A DNA stretch of 64,000 nt from Hydractinia symbiolongicarpus. Its lineage: Eukaryota > Cnidaria > Hydrozoa > Anthoathecata > Hydractiniidae. The notes beneath the pieces were generated by a model, which saw nothing but the letters and a program-made list of their open reading frames with translations, searched no databases and was not told the origin of the DNA. The DNA lies in NCBI RefSeq assembly GCF_029227915.1, contig NC_079880.1, positions 20,396,501-20,460,500 of the forward strand, in the 5' to 3' direction. This document shows, piece by piece, positions 10,181 through 25,100 of this stretch (its first letter is position 1; each line of letters opens with the position of its first letter). Both the position numbers and the translations under genes were made by a program.

Positions 10181-13100
10181 GTAGGATGTTATTGCGTGCA
10201 AAAAACTACCAATCAAAGAAAATTAACGTGGTGCTAATAGCATATGTTTGTGTATTTTCCTATATATTTTGACAACAAAGACTTGACAGCTGGTATGTGC
10301 AATAACTATCATTTTGGTATTAAAAGGAAGTTGATTTTGCAATCAACAATTTACTTTACTTAAGATTTTTATTTAGTACAACGAAAAAGCAACTGTGTGA
10401 GATAAGTATTAGTTGTGCAGAATTACTTGTAATTTCGATCTTTATACTGGGATTTTTGGAATAATGACAGATCTAGGAATTTTTTAAGTGCAGGCTTAAA
10501 TGTATATTTTTTAAATTTTATAATACACAATTCCCGAAAGGGGAATTGCATTATGGGCTTTAGGGACCTCTGCATCTTATTAATTTTGCTATTAGAAACA
10601 ATTTCTAAAAAACCCTCTAAAAACGTGAATAACTTTGAAAATAAATTAAACCTAAATACAAAGTATTATGTGAAAAAATCATTGGATATACAGAAATTAC
10701 AAACACAAAGGTTATTATAGTAACTAACCTGAAATTACTACTTTTTTACAACGTAATAATTTTTTAATGTACATACAATGTACATATAAATATACATAAG
10801 TTGTTTGTTCTAAAAATGGAAATTTGTATGATGCACAAAATTTAAGTTTACAAAGCGCAGCAGAATTTGTCGTTGGCTAAAGCAAATTATAGTAACCTGT
10901 ATTTTATTAGGCCATAGTTATGCTAAGAATTTATTAGGAAGTGTGAGGAGATAATACTTGTCAGAAAGTGAAGAATATTGAGGCGGCAACAAAAAACGCT
11001 ATTTTTATATAAAAAAGCGTTTTTTTCCTGGAAAAGATTTTATATATAAAATGTAAAAACTAGTTTTACTGTTGTGACTGTTTTTAACAATACAGATTAA
11101 GTGATTCAGTGTTGTTGTCATTATTATAAACATAGCAAAATATAAACAAACTTAAATCAATGTTTAGAAATTTCACATTGCAATCAATTTAAAATATATT
11201 CGATTCTAAAATTTAAAGTTGACCTTTATTTCTGCTTCGTATAAAAATAATTTATAGATTTTCTGCACGTTGTGAAGCCTGATTTTTACATGCTGGAATG
11301 TGTGAAAATCTGAAAGGTCTTGTGACATTATCAAAAATTATTTCAATCATAATATTTATTTGAAGCTTTGTGGTAAGCACGTTATTTTCATCAGTGTTCC
11401 AACCTGCATGCAATGGACAGAACAGTGTCACTAACGTCTGACAAAATTTTTATTATTTATCGCCCTAATTAATTGGATTTTTTCAGGGGCTAAATATTGG
11501 TTTATAATTTTATAAACGTCTGTAGGAGAGAACGGTATGCAATAACAGAAATAACTGATTTAGTTGACTTACAATTTATGTGCAGCAAGTTGTGAGATTT
11601 AAAAATTTTGGTGTGGGAGGTAGAAATAATTTAATTTTGTAATTTCATAATTTGTGATGCGATGATGTTAAATGCTGAAATGATTCAAGTTTTAATATTT
11701 TTATTGTGTCGTGAACTTTTGATTTCTTACATTTTGTGTAAAAATTTGGGAGGGTTGCTCTTTGAAAAATATAAAAGAGTTGATTTTGATATGATGTGTT
11801 ACAAACTATAGATTGTCGAAATTTTGTAACAACCTTTTTTGTATAACTTAATGATGTTGGAGTTTTGGAATGCTGTTTATCCTGGTGTGCATCTGGCATG
11901 AGAAAAGCCATTATAAAGTTTTAAGTTTTGGTAAACACCTTTAGTTTTGTCGGATATTTTGCATTTTTATTTTTTTATTATTAATATAATTGGTTAGTGA
12001 CATCATTCATTTCAGTGTCACGAATATACCTTCTTTCTTTTTCGTTGATACTTCTGTTAACATTGATAATGACAGAAAACCTGTCATGATTATGTTTTAG
12101 ACAGGTTTGATTCCCTATTGAAAGTAATTATATTCTTAAATACAAAGAAAATTATTAATTGTTGTGTTTTAAAATCAAAACAAAAAAATAAATTATTTAT
12201 TTTTGCTTTGTGGTTCATCTCGGCCTCCATTTTGTCATTCATAAGAAAAGTAGAGTTACAGCTAATTTTGCATAATCGGGCAACATCACATTATATTCTG
12301 CATATATAACTAGGAATTAAAACATTTTGGCGATGTATAGTTGGTGTGAAAATAATTGTTGCCGTTTGTTATGTTTGTTTTCCATGTGTTCACCACTTAT
12401 TTAAGTCAGAACTCCATGTGTCATCTTAGGTCAGATGAAACTTCGGGAACAAGAGTGATTCTTCATAGCCCTTTTTATTTTCTAGTTACTTTGCAAAAAT
12501 TTGCTTTGGTTCATCACATTGCTTACAAAGGGGCAAGGTTGATTTCAAATAGAGAAAATCGCAATCATCAGCTTTAAGATTGCATCAAGAATTTTTCAAC
12601 CCCGAAAGTTGCTTTTTTTTAAAATATATTTGTTGCACCAACAGAAACGAGTTGTTGTGATAGAAAATTTAAAGCAATTTAGGAATATAAAAAAATCAAC
12701 CCCTATTTCATTAAGAACATTCATTAAGTGCATTACCATTCACATTAAGCTTAATTTCTTCTCATTTTGCTTTTTATACTTTTTTTCATAAACAATGCCA
12801 AATTCAACAATCACCTGAGAAATTAATAAATTTTTTAAACAATTGATAAACATTTTTATAGGGCCAATAAATGGTCAAACATTTGTTTGACAAATAATTG
12901 CCAAAATATTTATAAATTATATTTATATTTTAAAAACTAGCCTATATTAATATTAACCAGCTATTTCATTTGCACTATTTTACAATGCTTCCAGCACTAC
13001 TCAAGATATTAGAAGAAGATACAGGGTTATGCAAGTTTACATGGCAAAGTAAGGTAAGGGTGAGTGACCATGGGGGATTTAACCAACCTACCGTCTGACC

Positions 13101-16100
13101 TTCCACTACCGCCCTTTTCCTATACCTAATATTAATAAGTCTATATACACATTTGTGTACTTTAGAATTAGTTTAAATGCAAAAATTAGTTTGATTGCAA
13201 TAATCTTTAACTAATTTAATAGGTAATATGTGTGATTTGGTTTCCTACTTTTAATAATTTTTTGATATTCATCTTGTACCTGATTAATCGTCGATGGTTT
13301 TAATGTGGTGGGTATATACTGTTTTCATTTGTATTTCAAATAAAAAAGAGTGTCACTGATGTTTAATTTTTCTAAAATTAAATCAGTGACACTAATGACC
13401 CCTAGAAGTATTTATTTTACAAACATTGAATTAAAATAGAATAGCAAAGAAAGTATTGCTTACAAAATTCAACTTTCCTGATCTTTAAAATTGCTGACGA
13501 TATCACATGAAAAATGGTGACTTCAGCAAGAAAATAGCTATAATCATTTATTGTCTGATAGTACAATTGTGTTAAGTTTTAGGTAGAATATGTAACTTTG
13601 TCAGAAGGTCTCAGAATGCTATCCTTTAATAAATCATTTCAAGTATTTCCAAAAATATTTACCCACCGGGTACTCTTGATTGAATATTATTCGTATTAAC
13701 ACCTAGTCTGGGTTATCAAGCTTGATTAAAACATTCGTAAAATGTACCAAATTATATAAACTCCACACCTTTAAACCAAATTTACCATGGTTGATTTGGA
13801 AAAAACTAGATTCTAGTTCAGAACTTGTGGCAAAACTTGTGGCGCAATTTGGGACCGCACTTTTAAACTCCCAATTATACCAAATCTGGTCTTGTATTCA
13901 AGAAATCATAACTCGGATGTATAGCTTGCGACCACAACTTATATTATACAGCAGCGGAATGTTATAACTAGTGGCGGCGACTTTTACTAGCAACCCTGAC
14001 TTATAACTAGTGGCCACAACTTTTTACATAATATGCATAGAATAAGTTCTGAGCATCATATTGTGTTTCATTTTGACATGCAAAACGTTGTATTTTGTAG
14101 TGTACACAATATGCCTGACATATTTTTTCCTTCGACACACCCAGGCACAAGATTGAGTTTATTATTACCAAGGTAAACTCAAATACAAAGACATCTGTTG
14201 CATCATTGCTATACATCATGAAAAGGATATTAGTATGTCTCAGCTGAAAGCTATCTTAAAAAAGAAAAGATTGAACAGAAAAAGAAATATATAAATGAGA
14301 TGTCATCTCAAAAGGTATTATTGGAAATGAACTACAAACATCATTATCTAAAGTTGAATACCACCAAATGACTAAAAATGTATGTGTGAAATATGACATT
14401 GGTGTGTCGTAAGAGGATGTTCGCAAGGTAAGTCGAAAAAGTTATGTCATCATACGCGGAATGTATTGGTATCTTGGCCCCAGCGATGTATATCATTTGG
14501 ATGAAAATTATAAGTTGAAAAGACGGGGATTCTGCATTCATGGATGCCTAAATAGCTTTAGCAGGAAATTTCTATGTAATTAATACACTGCAGATTGTGG
14601 TTACCAATAATAATGAGCCACTTATTATTGCTAACTACAATCTGCAGTGTATTAATCGATAAAAGGATTGCCTGCAATTTTTGGAAATAGATAAGAGGAA
14701 ACATATACTGTGAAAATTTTCAAGTTTTTCTTATCGGCTCCTCTCATTGTTATCTGTATGCAAACTCAACTTGGTATCAACAAATTGAAGGTTATTGGCC
14801 GGAAAAGTGACTTGCACTTATTAGGCATCGCAACAGAAACATGAAGGAGCTTTTAATTTGCTATGTCCATATGCACAACATAAAAATTGATTTAAAAGAT
14901 TAGATATGTACACCAAGTTATTGAACCTAATATCACTTGAGAGGTTTGTTACATTTTTTTAATGTTTTAAATGGGTTAAAGATAGCATATAAATTTTTTT
15001 TCAACAAAATTTTACATAATTAAAGATCGCCTATACTTAAAAAACCCTTTATCCACCTTACCAGAAGTCTTTTGAGCAGAAAATGTTGTTCGAGCGAATA
15101 AAAAAGTTATGCAATTACCAAATATATAATATATATATATATATATTTTTTGTGTAAAATCTTGTTGAAACTAAGCACTAAAATAGAACAAAAAGTACTT
15201 CGACATATTTTCACATGCTATTTATCAAAGTAAAAAAAACCATTTCCATTAACTACACCTTGCCACAAGTATGCGTCAGTGGAAAAAATTAGCATAAAAT
15301 TGTTAACAAAATAGTAAAAACTATACAGCAGGCAAAATAAGACAAAGTGTAGCACTATTAATTTGATCAACTCCATATTTTACCAAAACCACCTCAAGCA
15401 GTTGTGACATTTTTCAATGGCAAAACGTCTTAGAACAATTTAGAACAACTTTGAGAAGAGTTATTTTTAAAGGCTCATCAATAACCTAAGGTGAGATACA
15501 ATTTTTTCCTGTAGAAAAAATCTAAGGATATTCCAACATTAGCAACAATAGCAAGGTAAATTTCACACTCAGAAGCAGGTGAATCGACTTATGCCCTCTT
15601 GTCGGAACCTTCCTGTATAGAACCTTGGTCAATTCTTAGTAACGCAACAAGGTCATTTAAATTCATGGAATTGTGATTGACTTGTAAATATTTTCTTATA
15701 AAAACAACATTCTCTATAGCTGCCAATAATTGTTTAATACTTAGCATTTGTTTTCCAGATTGTTCTAAGGCATGATATGTACTACATATGAATTTACCTT
15801 CTCCGCATCACCTGATGGCACCATGTTTATATCTAACATATCATTAAAATCCTCATTATCGTCAATGCTAATAACATCACATTCCTTACCATACATCGCA
15901 TCCACAATACAAAAGTGTAAATATTCTGGTCCCCTTGCAGAATTCACAATTGGTAAGCCAGATATCTGACCCAATTTGCAATATGTCTTCAACTCTAGAT
16001 CTTTATGTTGTGCCCTGAAGCACAACACGGTACTCCATGCAAAAACCATCATAGGGCATGGCTAAAATACTTCATAGTCAAAGTTAAAAATTCTCTGTAA

Positions 16101-19100
16101 TTCATCACTGATCTCCAGATGGTCCATATCAGGTTCATGTTCTCCTTCCATGACTTTAATGCTATTTTCATTGCAGTTTGTAGTTTACTGTGGTTCATGC
16201 TTTTGCTCGTCTGTGCTTAAACTTGAGTCATATTCAAAGTTTTGCTCACATTGTAGACAAGTTGTCACGTAATTATAGAAAGAAATAAGAGAAATACTTG
16301 TTTCCTAAAATGAAATTTTGACTAACAAGTGAAAACCTGACTTGAATGAGTATCAGTGAAAAATTATACTGTTGAAAATACACAGTACTTGTAAAAATGT
16401 TATAATGTCTATGTAGTTTTATATTTTTATATATTTTGCATTTTGTCTTTATTCATAAAAGTTTATGATGTCATACTAATGCACAGTTTTTGATTTTTTT
16501 TTGTAATTTATCCAATTTATAGTCACAAATATTTTATATCAAAAGTCAGCCCAGATTTTCTGAAGCATATAAGGTGTAAATGTCACAAACCCTCCTTTAC
16601 GTATGTTATTATTTCAACTTTTGAAGGTTGTCGTTTATTAAATATCACACACTGAAAATATTTCACATATTATTAAGACTAATTTTGAGTGTAAAGTTTT
16701 AACCACACAATTAATTATACAGAACATGGTATCTGGAATATTTATACAATAAACAACCTTTTCCCAATCATCATCATTTTCTGTGTCAAATATCTCAAAA
16801 TCATCATCACTTTCTTCTGGCAACATATCTTATATTTTCATAAGACTTCATTCCATAAGTTACCTTGAAAGTTTCGCAAACTTTAATTGTCTTTTTTTTT
16901 AATCTACACCAAACACATGATTTCCTTTTAATTGCTGCTTTAATTCTTCCACTCTCTGTTCATAGGATTTGGTGGTACTACAGGTGCTAGCGAATTTTTG
17001 TTTATATACTAGTATGTCACCATACGCAAGTCCCATTTCCAACTTGACATCTGTGACACAAGCAACAACATTGTCATCAATTTTATAACAAATGAATGAA
17101 GGCAGCAAATAATTCAAATGTTTTAATTATAAAATCTGGTGTATCTAAATGAAAATATCATGTTAAGCTCTTTCAATACGGGTTTCTCGTATTCGATTAG
17201 GCAATACTTCGCTATACATGGAAACGGCTTGGAATGGTAAAATGTAAACAAAGTAGGCGAAATCAAATCGTTTTTTAACACCAGACCCACGAAAAGTTTT
17301 GCATTACATTAAAAACGTGCTTACCTGCCAAATCTTTTGAAATATATTTTAAAAGACAATATGAGAACCTGTAGTCAATGACTAAAATGCGTTCTAAGTT
17401 TTATGAAGCTAAAGCTCAACTATCTTGTGGTTGAGTTAGCAAACAAAAATAAAAAATGAATTCACAAGAAGTATACACAGGTAGTAGTAAAACTCGTCCT
17501 CAAAAAAATGTATCTGGTGGATTTGGGAATTGTTGTTGTATTCCTGGCTGTAAAAGTGCTCTTTACGACTCAGACAGAAAGAAAAACAAACATTGGACTT
17601 TTTAGAATTCCTAAACAAGAAACCCTAAGACGACAGTGGACCAATGTTATTAGAAATGTTAGAAGAAAAGGTGGCACTGATAATTTTAACATGGGGATCC
17701 AAAAAAAATTATAGAGTGTGCAAGTTTCATTTCAAAACTGAAGATATCAGAATTACATTGGGAGTTGGTAAAAAAAAAACTAGTTGCTGATGCTGTACCT
17801 TCTAATAAAGACACACAAAGTACGTAAAAGACCCCCACCTAAAGATAGGCATACCCCTAGTAGTAGCAGCAGTAAAAGTGAAGAAGTCATTTCATAATCC
17901 GAAGAGTCTGTTGTAGTGTCTGCTGACCAATTTGATGGGGAAATTTCACAAGAGGTTACAGAGCTTGATATACTGAAAAGGGAATTAAAAGAACTGAGAG
18001 CAAAAATACAAGAATTTGAACAACGCAACGATTTTCTTTCAGAAGAAAATGAACAGCTTTTTGATGGGTCCATATCAGACAAAGAAATTGTGCGGAGGTC
18101 TGGGTTGCTAGAACGAAGCTTATGGAATGACAATGACAGTGTTATGACCGATAGAGGTTTCACAATTGAAGATGACCTTAAAACACTTAATGTACGTTTA
18201 AATATCCATTTAGATAGTTCTGTTCTGTAGGAGTATTGACCCAATCTTTTGGTACTGAATTTGTTTCCTCTTTTATAAATAAGGGTAGTTCAGTGTAATC
18301 GCGCTCGCTATATAATGGATTTTTTATTTTATTTATGTTTTTTTCAACTTCCGTTGTAAAACCAACCGGATTCAGGTGAAAAGAAAGAGGTGAACCAACA
18401 ACAAATTGACCAAATTTTGGATTTATTTTTTCTTGGTTCAATCAAACAGGCGGTACACAACAAGCAAATCCAATTTTTTGTCCCTCTCCTAGAACTTAGC
18501 TTGCATTAAATTCATCTTGCAGTGTATCTTTATCTCTCCTAGGATCGTATAGAGTCGATGATATTCCTCGTGAGGTAGTCTAACTTTGAATAACTGTATC
18601 CATAACAGGAGCTTTATTCGACACTTCGCCTGGAACCCCCCATTGTCGTAGACGACTTGTACAAGAAATTTCTTCTGGCACATTTGGGAGCTGGTTTAAG
18701 GAATAGTCCGCAATCTCAAGTAGGAATGCCATTATGTGGTTGCAGTAGCCACTTAAGCCAGCAGGACAAGAACATTTTGCATTGCTAACTTTTCCACTTG
18801 ACCTACACAGTGCTACAGACACATCTCGTGTTTCTTTCTTCATGCTTGCCTTACACTGGCATTTTAAATAAAAGCATTCATCCCATTTTGTACTCACTGA
18901 ATCTGAAGTTAAATATCTTTCATTTTTAAACTTTCTCCCATGATCAAGAGTTTTTATTATAGAACTCTCTGGCGTTTTCCCACTTCTTAAACAATGTTCT
19001 TCAATTTCTTTTATTGTGAACGCAGGAAGAAGAGACAAAAAAACAAGCTGTTGAATTAGATAATTGGTGAAAGTCTTCACCAATTATCTAATTCAACAGC

Positions 19101-22100
19101 TTGTTTTTTTGACTCGTTAATAATTGCAATTGGTAAATCAATATCTCTTAATAACAGTTCCAACAATTCTTCTTTACTTACACTGCTTCTTCCACTTTCT
19201 GTAGCCATTTTGACAATATTCTACAGCTATCTTCAATTCGTGGTTGCATGTTGTAATAAATGCTAGTCATAAATCACATCCGCGAGTTATGTGACTGCGC
19301 ATTCATGAGATACAATTTGCTGACCCACTACATGATATTCCATAGACCAGATCCAAACTGCTTCTGGTGGCTGTGAGTTATATTTGTAACGCTAGTTGTA
19401 AGTGACCGGGCCTTAGTTGTAAAAAACCATAACCAGCTGATAATTTTAACCAATATTGTAAAACACTTAGTCCGAATAGATTCATCTGTACTCGATATTC
19501 AACGCAACGAGTTGAAAACATCTTGTTGCTTTGAATATCGAGTACAGATGTTTTTATAAAAAGCTGTTTTTGATGTTTTTATAAAAAGCTATATTATGTA
19601 CAACAACGTATACATCTTTCAGGCAACTGAATATCTACTAACAAGGTTCACTTAAAAATACAATAAAAGTAATAAAATGGTCAATTAGTGATGAAATAAA
19701 ATTAAGGATATAAGAAAAGTTCCCTAGAGGTTTTTAGTCCATTATTAAGAAGAGGCATATGCTTTTCAATATATAGTGCTTCTTTTAGTCATAAGATGTT
19801 CCATTTAACGGAAGTGTCAATAACTGACGTCTTGTCTTCAACACAGGTAACATTATAGTTTCTTTGTTCGGCCTTATCAATTTCAGGTAAATCATAATGA
19901 ATTATTTTGTTGATGTAATTAAGTTGATGACAAGAATTTAAGTGATTAAAAATGACACTGTCTTTTATTGTTGCACGTTCAAGACAAAGTTCATGTATGT
20001 TTTACCGATGTAATCAGCGGAACAACCAAGACATCGAAAACGGGATACTACATTTGACTTTGACATTATCGGTGTTTCATCCTTGTTTTTCATGAGACTG
20101 ATTTCAAAACTGATTTCAAAGTCATATTAATAAAAAAATGTAAAAAAAATGTGTGGGAGAAAGAACTTCTGGACTTCTTTTTAATACGATATACAATTTT
20201 TCGATTTTACTATACGAATCGAATTGTACCACAGTGTTTCTGTACCCTGGATGATTTTAGTTAGTGATAATGGCTTAACTTACTGAAAATCGAATGTAAT
20301 TATTTTGTAGTCACAATGAGTGGGAGCAGCTCAAACAAAAATTTCACAATAAAATTATGTTGGCAATTTTTTTTCCGAGGCAACTACGTTTTTTTCATAT
20401 TTTACGTCGGCAATTACGTCGGCAGCACTGAATGCCGATGCTAATTTTAAGGCTGTACAATCAACTTCATAAAAACATCATCTCTTCCGCAGCTGACCAG
20501 CGTACAAGTTCTGTCTGTTCTTAAAACTTGCCGATCCCAGTTTCTGTGATGCCTCATTGTAGAACAATAACTGCCCAGTCTGTAAAAGTCTAGGAAACTG
20601 AGAAATAGGCCATGCTGCTGTCAGCAAGAAATATTGCAGTTAGACATATCAGATCTAACAAATTTATCTGAGATCTTTGTTCTTAGTTCGTTGTGAAAAT
20701 TGACAAGTTCAAAGCTTGTGTGTATATAATATGGAAATGCCATAAATAATTACTTGTGGGTATGATCTGTGCAATTAAGCATATATTTTAAAAACAGTTT
20801 CATCATAATTGTAGTAGAAAATGTTGTAACTTAGAATATGCTTATTTGAATGGTTTTGCCAGACCAACTGTCCACAAATCGTCCTTGAATCTTTTAAATT
20901 CCTTTAAAATTGAATAAAATGCCAGATAACCAAATAAATCAAGTATACTGGGAATTTTTTTTAAAAAGGTTTAATTTATGCTTTATAAAAGTGCTTTCCT
21001 TTTAGGATATTGGGATTTATGGAGCTCTTGGAATTCGTGTGACAAACGTGGTCCTATTGGTAAACAAACGCGGAAAAGAATTTGTAATGGTGGAAATTGT
21101 CAAGGGGAAACTGTACAGAAAAGAAATTGCATGTATAATTTTCGTGAAGGTCCAGGTAATCCATCTTTGCAGACAACGAATTAATTTAGCTAAATTGATC
21201 ACAAAGACAGCATTTTCCATTACAAAAGTATTCACAACAAAGGTGCATGATATTGATAGGTGTTAGCCAAGACAAGCACATTTATGTTTTAATATATAGC
21301 TCCTCACATATTACACGTTTTTTTGACAACTAACTGCAAACAAGAACAACCACTGTCCATACCTAAGCTTTTTATCCTACAGCTGAAGTAGTGTCTCTAC
21401 TAGAGCCCAGTTACCAAAACAAACATGGCTGACTCACAAAAAAACAAATATCATGCTGGCAGGCTCGAAACACTCAGTTACATAATATAAACAATATATA
21501 TCATTTATATTTACATAATATTTTCTCCAACAACGACACAATAAATAAACATCCACAAATAAAAATACCAAATCAAAACTCATTCGGGTAACTATCTAGC
21601 TATTATCTACATCTTATTTCGTATCTTCTAGAAGCACATCTTAGTATACCAAACAGTTTACACGAGTGTCCATTTCAAAACACAGGCAAACAAAAATGTT
21701 ATCTTCACGTTTTTCTTTTGATATAAAAAAAGGTGTGTTAACTTTTTTTTTTAGATTTTTTTGATGATTTTGGCTTGTCAAGTCTCAAATGGAAGGACCA
21801 GAGTCCAAATGCAGCATACATGTTTATTGAGACTGATCCACAAAGAAACTTTGGACCTGATTTTGGTCACACAAGTATGCACCGTAAGTATAATTATCAA
21901 CTTACAGTAGAAGTTTGGCACAACGTTCTGGTTGGAGTGAAGCTTAATCAAGTTAATAATTTAGGCTTAATTTCTTATTAAGGAGAACCTGGCTAGCAAG
22001 TCATACCATTAATTATGAAACAATTTTTTTTTGCCGAAATAAATTTAGCTACCAGTGGGGGAGGTGGTATAAGTTGTTTCTACCTGTCTACTAGTTAGAA

Positions 22101-25100
22101 AGCTTAATTTAAATGTTCCTTGTATTGACGTTGTACCATACATAGAACATTGATAAAAAAGGCATGGCTTATGGCTACTTGAATAAAAAATGAGCATATC
22201 TATCATGCCTTTTAAGGCATACATAAAGATTTAACCAGCGTATTTTTTATATATAGAGTAGTTGAACAGGGTGTTTAAAAATCCACTTACATTACCAATG
22301 GAGATTAGAAATGATTTTAATATTTTGCTGAAAGCAGCAAATGCCCATACAATAATAAAAAATTAAATATTTTTCAGGAGTTACATCCATTCTGTCAGGA
22401 AAATCGTTAGACAATAATGTCTTGCTCTTATATTTTAGTTTTTAATGCATTTGCCAAATAAATGTACAAATAGAGTTCATTTGTTTTTCACAAGTTTTTC
22501 TTATTATGTTCTTATTATTATTGCTATTATTTACGAAAGATAGCCTTTTCAGTTTCTATAGGGACTGTTATCAATGAGGGTCCTGCGATTTGAGCTACGG
22601 AATGGGTGCAAACAGGCAAAGTGGATGTGTTCTTTTACAGGCATATTACAGGCAACGAATAAACTATGTTTCACCATTCTTCTGTATCTGCACAGCCGAC
22701 GTCAACAAAAAATCTAAAACAACCTATTTTTCCATTGTCCATCTGTCCAAGTGGATTTTTCCACGGGTCTTATCGACTAGTCTCTATAATAATACGCTGT
22801 GTGTGTCTGTCCGTCTGTCTGTGACAGGCAAAGTGGATCTCTTTATTTTCCTTTGATGTTGCCGAAAAAATCTTTAGAGTAGCCCTAAAATATATGTCTT
22901 CTTTGTCCAGAAAAGCCGCGAGTCTTGTTTGTTTACATTTTAAAATCACTTGATCAAAATAAAAAATTTAATTGGATGAACAAAACCACATGATCAAAAT
23001 AAAGCAATTTTATTTGCTAAGAATTTCAAGTTCCCCTGACAATCAAAAGAAACGTAAAAAGTTTGTTAAATGAAGTTCTGCACAAAGTAACGGAAATTGT
23101 GTTTGCAAAAAAGATGGCTGTTTTTCTAAGCATTTCTCTACTCTTTCCTTCAAGATAAATCTTTACAAAACCATTTGTAAAAGGGCATGGTAAAGAAATG
23201 AAATATACCAAGATTTCTGTATGGTTTGTTTATGTTTTTTTAGTTTTGATGATATTATTGATGCTAGACATGTTTGTTAGCTAGCATCATAATGGCAAGA
23301 ACACCAATAACAACTAACTAGCTAGCTAGCAACATCGGTTGCTTGCAATATGACAAAATGATTTTTATTGAACATATAGTAATTCTGGTAGCTTGAGTGT
23401 ACTAATTTTTGTTATTTTCGATGCTCTGACTCAAATGTTTTTGTTTATGAGGGAGTACTAGCTCTATACATGAACACCGAAAAAACTTTTTTTAATTCTT
23501 ATTTGACAGAGGTTTTTGACATTATGGGGAAAATTTACGTAGCTTATTCAGACTTTTTGATTTTATTGCAGTATTTACATGGGATTTTGATTATTTATTA
23601 ATTATTTTTATTTTTGGGGAGAGACGGGGGAACGATTTTCTTTTTTTAAATTTAGGCTGAAAAATGTACAGAGAAGGCTGAGATGGCTTTACATTTATAT
23701 ACATAGTGTATATATTATATACAAATGTTGACTTTTGTGGTAAAAGGATCATGCAATATACCGAAAGAATTAAGTTTTGTAGAATTTGACTTTACACCTT
23801 GCAAGTAAGCCAATCCCGTTTTTAAATTAAAATAAGAAATTCAACTGAAAATTATATATACAAAATGTAAAATTCACACAAAATCCATCAAACGTTATTA
23901 ACCCTGAAATTTTAAACGTTTTCCTGATTCTTTTTTTGGCTTGCAAAGTTATTTTCCTGCAAAAATTTATTTTTGAAATGTAAATTTAATTTCTTCTAAT
24001 TTATGGTTATGACATTCTCATGTAAGAGTTTGTAGGCAAAAACATAAATCAGCATGCTAAAAGAACTGACGTTTGTTGATGTAGAACTGCTAAACACAAC
24101 CGTTTATTTTACATTTATTTAGTATAAAAATTTGTGCATATAGCCGTATTCAATACACCAAAGAGCTACTTTGTTGATTTCGGTTTTATACTCTTTGTAA
24201 GCTATTTTTTTAATTTTTGACCTTTTGGATTAACTTGTTGCAGAAGGCATATACAATATGCATATAAAAAAATTGGAATTTTGCAAATTTCTGTTTTTCA
24301 ATTTTCACATTTTATATAAATTAAATTGGGACAGAATGGTATAAAATAGACCAAAATACCTGATCTTAGTTGTTTTTAATCTACAGGCTGTGGTTGTGAA
24401 ACTTTCAGGTGAACATTTTGTGTAAGACAATGGCATGACATATACTGATAGAACTGATCTTTGTTGTTTTAGATGTTATAACTGAAACGTTTTTTGACAT
24501 ATTTATGTTAATTTTGTGAGGAAGGATCATACACAAAAGAAGAATTAGATTTTAAACCTTGCAAGTTGTGTTTTTTATATGTTGTATAAATTCTTACCGG
24601 CAAGAACTCTGTACAACATAAAGAAATGACTAATCCTTCTCTATTTTAATTTGATGCGTTCCAAATCGCAGTTTTTTAAAATTTTGTGTAAGATTTAATG
24701 GGTAAGGACAACATGGAAAAAGTCAAAAAACGTTTGTTGAATCAGAAGTATATACTTCCTACAACCATTCTTTTTTTACACTTTGTGAGGTTTTTGTGGG
24801 GAAAGAGTGTATTCAATCTCATCAGAATAACTGATTTTTGTTGCAAATTGTTTTTTTCTGCATTTTGGATTAAAATATTGTTTTGGAGGCAATTTGCAAT
24901 AGATATATATACCAAAAGAATTAAATTTTGCAAACTTTGATTTTGTCGTTAACCTCTCTTCTTTTATATTTTGTTTAAACTTTTATGGAAGACCGTGGGT
25001 ATGCAATGGACCAAAATAAAAGAATCAGTATTATTTAGAATTGGTATCTTGTGTTGCAAATTTGGTGCAAAAATTGACATAAAATGAACTGTTAGATTGA

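Larger units (their letters stand above)
10181..21005. other. 10.8-kb intron between TSP1-1 and TSP1-2 exons
   Basis: From 10,181 to 13,340 there is AT-rich sequence without recognisable genes, apart from a small hairpin (AAAAAACGCT / AGCGTTTTTT, 10,990-11,023). Beyond lie several long palindromes, an unrecognised minus-strand gene fragment (15.8-17.1 kb), a THAP/DDE relic and a SWIM gene (17.4-19.2 kb), a Penelope-like fragment (19.7-20.1 kb) and the truncated CGGCA element (20.15-20.45 kb), each listed separately. An (AT)n microsatellite lies at 15,122-15,147. Chance frames at 11,645-11,911 and 12,118-12,791 have no domain signal. Confidence 0.7.

Noticed and set aside
23026-23211. 61-codon frame MVYFISLPCPFTNGFVKI.. 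found identically at 26,357-26,542
   Set aside because: Identity comes from the inverted Helitron repeat; the third copy at 29.6 kb has indels, so there is no coding constraint.
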